DNA of 64,000 nt from Shinisaurus crocodilurus (lineage: Eukaryota; Chordata; Lepidosauria; Squamata; Shinisauridae), in assembly GCA_021292165.1 (NCBI GenBank), contig CM037888.1, positions 31,577,091 through 31,641,090 of the forward strand, written 5' to 3'. Made by a program: the position numbers and the translations under genes. Numbering within the stretch: position 1 is the first letter of the stretch; every line of letters starts with the position of its first letter. Below, piece by piece: positions 32,290 to 41,341 of this stretch. The notes under the pieces were generated by a model. That model did no database searches, had not been told where the DNA came from, and worked only from the letters and a program-made list of their open reading frames with translations.

Positions 32290-33570
32290 GGTTAAGTTCA
32301 CGTCTTCCTTACTTAATGCTTTCCAGAGTTCAGATTGCCAAATTTCTGTGCATACTTTACCACGTTAAAAAAAAAGAAAAAGAAAAAGAAGGGGCGGGGG
32401 TTGTATGAACCACTCTTGAGTCACATTACGGAGACCACACAATATCTCTTGAGGTTCATCCCACAGTGTTCATGGGTTTGTGGGGAAATTGGAGAGCGGT
32501 GTCCTCATATATGCTGAATGTACGGTATACGGATGTATCGCCGCCTCTCCCTTCCCGACTCTTTGAAGCGAGAATGGCAAAATTTATCATGTAAATGAAC
32601 TGCAAAACTGTTGATATAAGACTGAAAGGGATATTTAGTGTCTTCTGTTAGTGGCTAGAAGGGAATTCTCCATTTCTTCCTCAGCTTCGCGCGTGAAACA
32701 GAGCACCCATAAAAATGTGGAGGAGACGTATTTGGGATAGATAAGCCACAGGAGATCACTTTATAGCTTAAGATCAGCATGGCTCTCACCTCTAATTACT
32801 GAAGAAATAGAGTTAACAAGTTAAAATACACATTGGCTTTGACCTAAATAATTCTCATTCTAGACCCTGCTTTGAAATACAGGCAGGTTTTCAGCTGCCT
32901 GGCAAAGATTTATTGTGCTGGGGTGGATATGCTTCTTTGGAGGAAGCACAGTCCATGGGCCATTAAGTTTCGAAATAGGAGAGAGGCATCTTCAGACTTC
33001 CGCAAGGCTGATGATAACCCCAAAAGGGTTGATGTAAATTCAGACACATGGATGCCAATTGGGCACATTCAGACAATGTGAAAATAAATGTTCCTGCATG
33101 GCGACAGAATTTCCATGCTGTGCCCTGTGGGGAAAAAAAGGGAACCCCCCCAAACATGTGTGAAGCAAAACCAAAATAAAAACCAATCATACAAATGTGT
33201 GGATCTCAATATAACCCTGCTTTCCTTTTTAATGGAGATGTTATTCTGCGCTGGGCAGACCTGGACTCATGAGACAGTCCTGCCTGATGGAGGCACCCGA
33301 GAGTCACGGGTTCCTGCTTGAGCCCAGCAGCATTTCCACCCCAGCCCCCACTTTCCAGGAGGTCATCATCATTTTTAGGTGTGGGGGACGGGGACGGCGG
33401 CAGATGTAGGAGGAAAGCATGTCCCTTGGCTTCTTCCCTCCACTTCTGGCCGCAGCGCTCCCAACCCGCCGTTTTGCTGAAGCAGTGAAGCAGTTAAGGA
33501 CTGGGGTTGTGCGTGGACGTGAGGCCACTCAGGAAGGCCCTAAAACCAAGAGAGACGTGTGAAGGATTGA
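32290..33570. other. Mostly unassigned, apparently single-copy DNA
   Basis: AT-rich at 32560-32900, with an A-rich AAAAAGAAAAAG run at 32367-32390. No repeat family recognised. Candidate for conserved non-coding DNA, not demonstrable here. Confidence 0.2.
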
Positions 33571-33580
33571 GGCCTACACG

Positions 33581-33745
33581 CAGGGCCGGTGCTACCATTA
33601 GGCCAACTAGGCAGCCGCCTAGGGCGCAGGGCTAAAGGGGGTGCCAGAAACGCCTTGAAAACAAAATACAGCGCTCTCAAGTGGGAAGGGTGGTGCTAAA
33701 TATCTGATCTTGCCTAGGGCACCAAATTGCCTTGCACCGGTCCTG
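33581..33745. mobile_element. hAT-type element, CAGGGCCGGTGC ends, 165 bp
   Basis: CAGGGCCGGTGCTACC on the left and GCACCGGTCCTG on the right. Duplication CCTACACG/CCTACAGG matches 7 of 8. Contains GGCAGCCGCCTAGGGCGC, the motif at the right end of the 14103 element. Confidence 0.75.
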
Positions 33746-33890
33746 CCTACAGGGGCCTGAGTTAGTTTGAAGCCTGTAGGCCCAAACATCTCCTGATGGG
33801 AGGGGGGGTCATTTGTGAGTTTCATTTTTCCCTCCGGGAGCCAAGTTTCATTTCTCCAGTTTGAGGTCACACGATTGTAACTTTCTAGTG

Positions 33891-34025
33891 CAGTGTTCTC
33901 CAGCCTTGGGTCCCCAGATGTGTTGGGCCTACAACTCCCAGCATGCCCCAGCCAGCGTAGCTGGCTGGGGCATGCTGGGAGTTGTAGGCCCAACACATCT
34001 GGGGACCCAAGGCTGGAGAACACTG
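33891..34025. mobile_element. hAT MITE, complete palindrome
   Basis: 135 bp, nearly perfect hairpin. Perfect 8-bp duplication TTCTAGTG (33883-33890, 34026-34033) with central TA. It sits about 10 bp upstream of a TATATAAGG box. Confidence 0.95.
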
Positions 34026-34323
34026 TTCTAGTGTATATAAGGAGCTGCAGTGTGGCAGACTGAGAGCGCGACATTGGAGGGAGAGTGAAGCAGACAGAGA
34101 AGAGAGTCTGACACTATCACTAAAGAACTGCAGAACCACTAGGAGAAAGGCTGGGGCAAGGGATCTCTACTAAGCTTACAGGTGACAGTGTAGCTAGGTT
34201 AGAGAACCTTGCGTTATTTTTTCCTTTTATTTCCCTTATACTGGCTTTTTGTAATCTTACAGCTCTATTTGTGTAATTACCCTAAGTTAATGTGATTCTA
34301 CGTTACCAATATTTACTCCAGTA

Positions 34324-34903
34324 GTAGTAGCAGTAGGCGATCACTCGTGACCGAGTAAGATTGTCTTCCGGGATAAAAATTACGAAAAGAATTTTTTTTA
34401 AAAGGACATTCTAAAAAAATTTGTGTAGACTCTAGCGATGGGTCCGTAAGTGACTGTGGAGGCCAATTCTAGATCCACACAGCTTCCCACAGTGAGGACA
34501 CGGGTTACCAGATAGAAGATGGTCCTGTAAAGGATTCGTTTGATGTGCTTTCCGCTTAGCACGTTTCTCTCTTACACCTGGCACTCGGGCTTCTTCAAAG
34601 TCCATGGATCCTTTGTGAAAGGCCAACCTCCAGTTAGATCGTTCATGGGCCAGAGCTTCCCAGTTTTCGATGTTTATATTGCATTTTTTTAGATTAGCCT
34701 TAAGAACATCTTTAAACCTCTTATACTGACCACCGATATTCTGCTTTCCATCCTTGAGTTGGGAATAAAGTACCGTAACTGCTTTGGGAGACAGCAGTCA
34801 GACATTCAAACAACATGACCGGTCCATTGAAGTTGGCGTTGAAGGATCATTTTTTCAACGCTAGTAGTCTTTGCTTCTTCCAGTACACTGACATTTGTTC
34901 GCC
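34324..34903 (-). mobile_element. LINE 3' fragment encoding a C-terminal C2H2-like finger
   Basis: On the minus strand, piecewise translation gives the order seen in the C-terminus of several APE-type LINEs: a G-P-V-M-like box after a conserved F-N segment, then R-F-K-D-V-L-K-A-N-L-K-K-C, N-W-E-A-L-A-H-E-R-x-x-W-R. The 64-codon frame 34626-34432 ends C-P-H-C-G-K-L-C-G-S-R-I-G-L-H-S-H-L-R-T-H. It is flanked by a 10-bp duplication TACTCCAGTA (34314-34323, 34904-34913) and ends in a CTA trinucleotide tail. The last ~100 bp recur at 61566 with a GAT tail. The clade is not determined. Confidence 0.75.
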
Positions 34904-34965
34904 TACTCCAGTAAACAGCTATCGTTAACAGCAAGTTGTTGGAGTGTCTTTTACACCACACCTAA

Positions 34966-35514
34966 GGCCTGAATCCCACGTTACTGGGAGCAGGAGGTAA
35001 AAAGGCAGAGATCTGGCATCTTAAGACAGGAGGGGCTCTTGAAGAGGCAGACATCTTTAAGGAGCTGATCAAGATGTCCTGGTACAGGTGGAACCTTGAC
35101 AAGAAGGTTCTGGAAACACTGACGGAAGGGCTAAAAGCTGTTGCAAATAATGGGGCCAAATCAACTCGACACTAGTGGAGGGAACCTACGTAGGATTTGT
35201 CTCCACCCCCTCATACTCCGAACCTTTTATTTTTCCTACCCACACTAGTTCCATCTCCTCCATAGCCCTTCAACACTTTCTCCTCCATCCCTTTGCAATT
35301 TTCTTCAAGGGGTTGGTGCTGTGGTCTTCTTGTGTGTCTCCCCCACCCCCACCCCGTCTACCAGTATTAACAACATTTAGCATCAATGCAGCATATGACA
35401 AGTGCTTACAACAACCCTGCAAGAGAGGCCATCATATTGCAGATAATAGGGTGGAACAGGGCTAAGAAGTACTGGCTTGCCTACCACCACCTTAAAGCAA
35501 GGGTGGGCATCTTG
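34966..35514. other. Unassigned DNA
   Basis: A possible MIR-like stretch at 35395-35490 (ACAACCCTGCAAGAGAGGCC...TTGCAGATAATAGGG). Nothing else recognised. Confidence 0.25.
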
Positions 35515-35615
35515 GGACACTCCAGATGTTTTGGCCTACATCCTCCTTCACCAGTGGCTATGTTGGCTAGGGCTGATGGGAGTTGTAGGCCAAACCATCT
35601 GGAGGGCCACAAGTT
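35515..35615. mobile_element. Old hAT-type MITE
   Basis: CTCCAGATGTTTTGGCCTAC pairs with GTAGGCCAAACCATCTGGAG. Ends eroded. Confidence 0.5.
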
Positions 35616-36390
35616 ACCCAACTAGAGAGTTTATGGCCTGAGAGTGGATTTGAAGTGGGGTCCTTCCAGCTCACACTTTGAGCTGCTATATTTCACATCA
35701 TGTTCCTTTTATTTTCCCTAGCCGGGGGCCGTTGTTGCCTCCACCCATCCCTCAAAAGACGTGATTCTTGGGCCAAATAGAATCTCCACCCCAAGTTCAT
35801 GATGCCATAAAGTTCAGTGTGTGCGTGAAGTAATAGGTCCCTCCTTCCCTAATAGATTTTCTGTCTGACATTTAGGATTATGTAAACTCCTCGGCTTTTC
35901 CTGTGTTCTGTCATCCCCCCCCCCCCCGATCTATGTAAGCAGCTCTGGAATCGTAACGTGTTTAAAGGGGGAGGGGGAATAGACATGCGCCAGCGTGATC
36001 CATTTATTATGATTTCTCCTGGTTATTTAACTCTCAAAGAATGCAAAGCGACTACTCCATTAAATTACATTCAGGCCTGGCTTTCTTCAAAAAGGCTTTT
36101 GCCTGGCAGTCATTCCTCACTTGGGCAGACCCTGCGGGAACGATGCGCTCATTACGCATGGATTGTGATGAAGCCGCCATTCACTCGCCTGCACAGAAGA
36201 GAGGCCGGTGACATTTTCTGCACAGCACTTCATGCCGCCGAGGAAACGGGGGAGCCAGCCGTGCCCTCAGGTTTGGCCTCACCCAAAATAAAGAGGCAGG
36301 CATCACATTTCCAGGGCCACAAAGGTGAAGGAAAAGCATCCATCGTCAAAGAGGTTACAGCAGGAGGCTGTGCTTAGAGATGCTGACAAA
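35616..36390. other. Apparently single-copy DNA, candidate conserved non-coding part at 36000-36390
   Basis: From about 36000 the sequence has even composition and no repeat signature, with a 139-codon open frame (35958-36377) lacking any known domain. It could be conserved non-coding sequence; comparison with other genomes would decide. Confidence 0.2.
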
Positions 36391-37514
36391 TTGGTCTCTA
36401 TTGTGCCTGCCAAGGTAGTTAGCCTTGAAAAACCACCCTGGAGAGAGATGAGCTTTTAGGGAGGGGAGGACAAGAAGGGATATATATGTAAACATAAAAC
36501 CATTGGCCACTATTTTCCATGCGGTGAGCCACCCAGTCATAGTTTGCTTGAAATTCACTGGAGGCGGCACACTCATCCCTCCTGGGCTGGAAGGCACCGT
36601 TCAGTCGGGCTTTTGAAAGGGGAGCGGAGACAGCAGCCCAAACATCCCGCCCTGCAGTAAAGCTATTCCTGCATCCTTGGTGCGCCCACAGGTGTCTGCC
36701 TCGATGAAGAGATCTGTGAAACTTGAACGCTTGTATACCACTCTACATTGATTACCATTATTTTCTGGATTTTCTGTCTTCCGTTGTTTGGGACCAACTA
36801 GGCAACCGCTGCTGAGGCTGAATAACACCGCTGTTGGATGACTGGAATGAATATATGTTGTTATATACTTTGTAAAGCGGACTCCAGTATACTGGCTGCA
36901 ACATGGGATCTGTATGGGAGAGAAATATTTTCTTTTGCTCCTGGTTTATTTGCAGATACAAAGGCTGGTTTGCCTGCAGGGTGTTTGAGGGGGTGGGGCC
37001 AGGAGAAGGGGCGTGGCTTCCCGGGGAACCGCAGAGGACCGGATCTGGCCCCCAGGTCTGAATTTCTTCACCCCTGGCCTTAGTGCTTGGGGAAATTCAC
37101 AGATGTATGTATGAATGGACTCCATTTGAGGCGATATGGGTCCTCTGGTCATCAAATTATGAACACACACACACACACACACACACAGGCAAACAGGGTG
37201 GATTTGATTTAAATCACTACTCAGAAAGACTCGATTTCATCATGTGATCCCCCCTCCCCAAAGTGCACTCTTCCTTGCTATAACCTTAATACATATTTTA
37301 CACAAGTCAGTTACCAAAGTTCACTGAAAGAGATATTTGTGAAGGCACTAGAAGGTGAACAATCTCCAGCTGAACAGGTTAATTATGAATATTCAGAGCA
37401 TTTTGTTACCTTACTCTATTAGGACAATTGACACCAACTCCAGACAGACACTGAAACTATTTTATTTAATTAAAGCATGGGCAACTGAATAGCTGAATAT
37501 CATAAGAATTAGAT
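36391..37514. other. Unassigned DNA with small repeats
   Basis: A hAT-type CAGGGGTG fragment at about 36975-37080 (GGGAACCGCAGAGGACCGG, ending TTTCTTCACCCCTG) and an (AC)n run at 37162-37188. AT-rich sequence follows from 37200. Confidence 0.3.
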
Positions 37515-37643
37515 CAGTGGTAGGCAACCTGGTGTTCTCCAGATATTTTGGACTACAAATCCCATAATCCCCAGCCAGCATGGCCAATGGTCAAGGATTA
37601 TGTAGTCCAAAACATCTGGAGAGCACCAGATTATGTACCCTTG
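37515..37643. mobile_element. Old hAT-type MITE with target duplication
   Basis: CAGTGGTAGGCAACCTGGTG to its partner ending GTACCCTTG, with arms CCAGATATTTTGGACTAC and GTAGTCCAAAACATCTGG. Duplication AATTAGAT/AATTAGAA matches 7 of 8 with central TA. Confidence 0.7.
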
Positions 37644-37999
37644 AATTAGAATTATATAGAAACCTGCTGGATTTTCAGCATGGCTGAAGAAGTGCTTAGT
37701 TTTTAAAATAAGAATTATTTTTAAAAAGTACCGTAATAGAGCCATTCTTTTTGACAAATCAAAAAGTTGAAAAAAGAGCAACATTTAAAACATTATACGG
37801 CTATTGGAAGTAATGCTAGCATTATGACTTCCTCTAGTTTACATAGAATTTCTGTAAACTTTACACAGCCAAAACAGATATATTTTTTTTTAATCTATTG
37901 ATAGCATTACTATACCTAAAATGAAGCAATAGATTAGAATATTAAAACAATCCTACATAGTTTGAGAGGCTGAAGAGACTATTAAGGAATGTATAAGCA

Positions 38000-38345
38000 T
38001 ATATATTTATATCAAACCAGATTTGTCAAGGCCAATACTTTCAGACAGCACTTGAAGAAAAATCAGTATTATTAACCACATAAATTGGTCTCAACAAGAA
38101 TTGGTACTAATGCCAATAAATAGACTGATGCCAAGAAGGATTTGATAGGGTGAACTGGGACTTCCTATTTGAAGCTTTGGAAAGTTTTAATATGGGACTA
38201 ACATTCTGAGACAGATCAGATCATTAGATATACACGAGCAAATGTGTATAGAAATAAAATGTGACTACAAGAATTTTAGATTAAGGAGAGGAACTCATCC
38301 AGGACGCCCTCTGTCTCTCTTATCTATGTTTATAGAACTATTAAC
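38000..38345 (+). mobile_element. Degenerate L1-clade LINE RT fragment
   Basis: Translated with frameshifts, the strand reads F-V-K near 38025, then D-A-K-K-D-(F)-D-R-V-N-W-D-F-L-F-E-A-L near 38127-38180. Near 38280-38335 comes F-R-L-x-R-G-T-x-x-G-x-P-L-S-L-L, with I-E-L-L close behind. These are RT domains 3-4 of L1 (normally D-A-x-K-A-F-D-x-V and R-G-x-R-Q-G-C-P-L-S). One base is missing in the F-D codon run, and several stops follow. Extremely eroded but specific. Confidence 0.65.
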
Positions 38346-38483
38346 ATGTAAAGTTTCCTGTTCCTCCTTGTGAGCTCTAAGTGTGCATTGGGGCAGTGCT
38401 AGGTACCAAAAATATCTGTGGCTCAAGCCCACAGGCCCCCCAAAAATGCACAATTTTGCATATGCTAATTTACATATACTCTA

Positions 38484-38566
38484 ATGCCCCAGCCAGCTGC
38501 GCTGGCTGGGGCATGCTGGGAGTTGTAGGCCAAAAACATCTGGGGACCCAAGGTTGGAGAACACTG
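38484..38566. mobile_element. hAT MITE lacking its left terminus
   Basis: GCCCCAGCCAGCTGCGCTGG through GAACACTG, followed by CTCTAAGG. CTCTAATG precedes the truncated left side, so the duplication may survive although the left arm is deleted. Confidence 0.75.
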
Positions 38567-38959
38567 CTCTAAGGTCTCTCTGTGTGTCTGTGTGTGCACG
38601 CGTGCCTTTAAAGGACCCTGTCTCCTAAGGACAACCCGATTTGTAAAAAGGGATGTATGGACAGGGGAGAGGAGGGCATTTGGTTTCAGGAATAAGAAAA
38701 AACAGGCAGAAAGATTCAAGGGTGGGGCAGTAGGAGGTGAAGCACCTGTGGGCAAAGAGCCAGCTAGTCCAGGGGATCAGATGCAGCAGAGATCATCGGG
38801 GGCCCTGGACCTTTATTTCAGCAAGTGCCCATGGATACATACTACAGCAGGGTGGTGGGGCAGAGGGCCTCCCAGAGATTCGGGGCTCCAAATGGAAAAA
38901 TTCAGGGCTCCAGCCCTAGTGGGCCGCCCCCTGACACCGCCTCTAGAGTGCATGATAGG

Positions 38960-39736
38960 CAGGGATGTTGAAGAGTCCTTGGTCTCAAGTCTCGAGTCGA
39001 GTCACGAGTCTTTGGACCCGAGTCTCGAGTCCGAGTCCGAGTCCTTGGTCCAAAATGGTGACTCACGAGTCCCGAGTCCTGAGTCACTCCCAAAACTGAC
39101 TCCACGAGTCTCTATTAAAATCAATGGGGTTTCCCCCCAACAAAATAAGGCTACTTCAGATGTGTGGCTTAAATAAATTCTAGGCACAAGTGTGCCTTTT
39201 TATTTCAAAATTCTGCAACTGATTTTGGCAAGAACAGACTAGGCAGACAAACCCAAAATAACCAGGCAGGCAGAGGAGGCAGGGAACCCCAAAGCAGGCA
39301 GGCAGGGGCCTTTGTCTTGGACAATTCAAACTGTGGAACTGGTTAAGAAGAGACCAGGCAGGCAGAGGAGGCAGGAAACCCCAAACAGGCAGGCAGAGGC
39401 AGCCAAACCCAAAATGCCTGACCCTAACCCTAACCCCCCACAACAACACATCAAAATAAATCTCAACACATCGTTGGTGCTGCGCTCCTGGTAGCTGTCC
39501 ATAGTGGCCGAGCAGCGGCGCTCCTCGCTTCCATGCACTCTTCACCGGTGATCACGCTCCTGGCACAGCCAGAAGACTCGTCAACAGCCCAGGGATGTTG
39601 ACAAGTCCTTGGTCTCGAGTCCCGAGTCGAGTCTCGAGTCCCATTAAAAATATTGGGACTCGAGTCCGAGTCGAGTCAGAGGGGGGACTCAGTCCGACTC
39701 ACGAGTCGAGTCCTCGAGTCCGAGTCCCCATCCCTG
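38960..39736. mobile_element. Composite hAT element rich in GAGTC/GACTC motifs, copy A
   Basis: 777 bp with ends CAGGGATGTTGAAGAG and CCCCATCCCTG. Perfect 8-bp duplication ATGATAGG (38952-38959, 39737-39744). Both sub-terminal regions are dense arrays of CGAGTC and its inverse. At 39590 a third CAGGGATGTTG terminus occurs inside, so the right 147 bp form a complete small MITE by themselves. The interior (39180-39540) is an AGGCAGGCAG-rich repeat. A second copy in inverse orientation is at 51387-52131. Confidence 0.85.
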
Positions 39737-39744
39737 ATGATAGG

Positions 39745-40319
39745 AGGCAGCTGGGGAGATGAAGCCTCCAGCTGCAAGCCCTGCCATCTGAGTTATGGTC
39801 TCCCTGTGTGGAGGTCGTGTATATACTGGTGGTGGTGTGCTGTGATTTGATGGTGCTACACCATATCCTATGCTCTGTCGTCACGATGTGGGTGGGGTGG
39901 CCATCAATTTGGGGGCAGCTATTTATTTATTTATTTATTTTTAAAAATCCGTCCCATGGAAGTGAACGGGAGGGAAATTTTCTTGCCCCAAGTCTAGCAC
40001 TGGTGTAAAGTTGCACCATGGAGGGGGCAATGGATAGAAGGGGAATATGATACAGCTTAAGTGGTCTCATTCTCTGTGCCCCCCATGTTTCACCCATTCT
40101 GTTCGTGTAGCTTCACTAGCAGAATGACTCCGCCAGTGGGATGTTCCGCTGGCATATCTGACATGTTCCACTAGTGGAGGGAAACCTCCAGCTCATGGGC
40201 CTAATCCAGCTCAAAAATGTTCAACTCTTTGGCTCCCCTTGTGGGTCCCACCCTCTGCCCAAGCTCCATCCCCTGGAGTCTACTTGGGAAGGGGGCAGGA
40301 ACCCTTCTGGTATCTCCTC
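39745..40319. other. Unassigned DNA
   Basis: Contains a TATTTATTTATT run near 39920. No gene or named repeat recognised. Confidence 0.3.
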
Positions 40320-40605
40320 TCTTTTTTAAATATAACGAATAAAGAGCAGCAGAAATATAATCGCAAGGATAAGCCAGGCAAGCAACAAACTTAACATTCA
40401 AAACCAAGAGCCTGAAGAAACAAAACAGTTTTTCCAGGACTAGAGGATACCTGTTGTGTGAGGGATGTATGGATCTCTATGGAGAAGAAATTCCACAACC
40501 TAGCTGCCACTACCAAAAAGGCCCCGTCCCTTATCACCGACAGTTGCACCCTGAAGGTGGCAGGACACAAAACAAGATAAACAATACTGAAATGCATTTG
40601 CTGTG
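40320..40605 (-). mobile_element. Old L2-like LINE 3' region
   Basis: Minus-strand translation gives G-A-F-L-V-V-A-A-R-L-W-N-F-F-S-I-E-I, the L2 C-terminal motif A-F-x-V-A-A-x-x-L-W-N-x-L, with frameshifts either side. Confidence 0.55.
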
Positions 40606-40788
40606 GAAAACCATGTGTTGTAAAAGTGGTTGCCTTTGCATATTTTTAAATGCCCACTGTGGTTTTTTTTAATATGTAGATAGATTTGCAAAAGCCTATT
40701 ATGGTTCATTATGGACATGCTGTTACATTTTTAATTTATTTCAAAACTGTACTAATATAGAAGTTTATTAACAAAATAGAAGTAAAAC

Positions 40789-40790
<2 letters not shown>

Positions 40791-40836
<46 letters not shown>
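40791..40836. repeat. (GA)n microsatellite, about 23 units
   Basis: Uninterrupted GA dinucleotides; length suggests it is unstable. Confidence 0.97.
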
Positions 40837-40839
<3 letters not shown>

Positions 40840-40914
40840 TGCTCAGAATTCCTCTCTGGCTAAAAAAAAGTATTTTTAAATACCTTAAAAATTTGGAAAG
40901 TGTTTTCCCTCTTA

Positions 40915-41025
40915 GGACGCAATCTTATTCATGTTTAGACAGAAAAATTCCTACAGCTCCCAGCATTCCCCAGCCAGCGTGGGAGCTGTAGGACTTTTTT
41001 CTGTCAACATGCATAGGATTGCACC
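40915..41025. mobile_element. PIF/Harbinger-like palindromic MITE
   Basis: GGACGCAATCTTATTCATG on the left and CATGCATAGGATTGCACC on the right. TTA duplication (40912-40914, 41026-41028). Arms TACAGCTCCCAGCATTCCCC and partner. Confidence 0.7.
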
Positions 41026-41341
41026 TTAAATACTTACCGTACACTTCTTTTGTACTCAAGAGAAACATTCTAGACTGTGTTAGAACCTTTCCCTTTTGAT
41101 CATGTTAAACGTCATGATCACATTGTCTGGGCACTGCTGAATCTGACCTCCATTATGGCTGTGCAATAAGATGCTTGCAAAATGGTTAAGCCCAAAGGCC
41201 TATGCAGAGTGAATGGCAGGGGGCTTCCCTCTGACTGACTGCAGCTTAGAATCATAGAATCATAGAATCATAGAAAAGTAGAGTTGGAAGGGGCCTACAA
41301 GGCCATCGAGTCCAACCCCCTGCTCAATGCAGGAATCTAGG

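Larger units (their letters stand above)
33757..34965 (+). mobile_element. LTR-like sequence with two later insertions
   Basis: After removing the MITE (33891-34025) and the LINE fragment (34324-34903), the remainder reads as an LTR-like unit: upstream region, TATATAAGG at 34035-34043, a purine-rich leader (AGAGAAGAGAGTCTG), a T-rich stretch and an end near ACACCACA at 34965. Boundaries and duplication were not established, so the identity is tentative. Confidence 0.35.

Noticed and set aside
39421..39437. Telomeric repeat (CCCTAA)
   Set aside because: Only two to three units, inside the composite hAT element and present in its other copy, so not an interstitial telomere.
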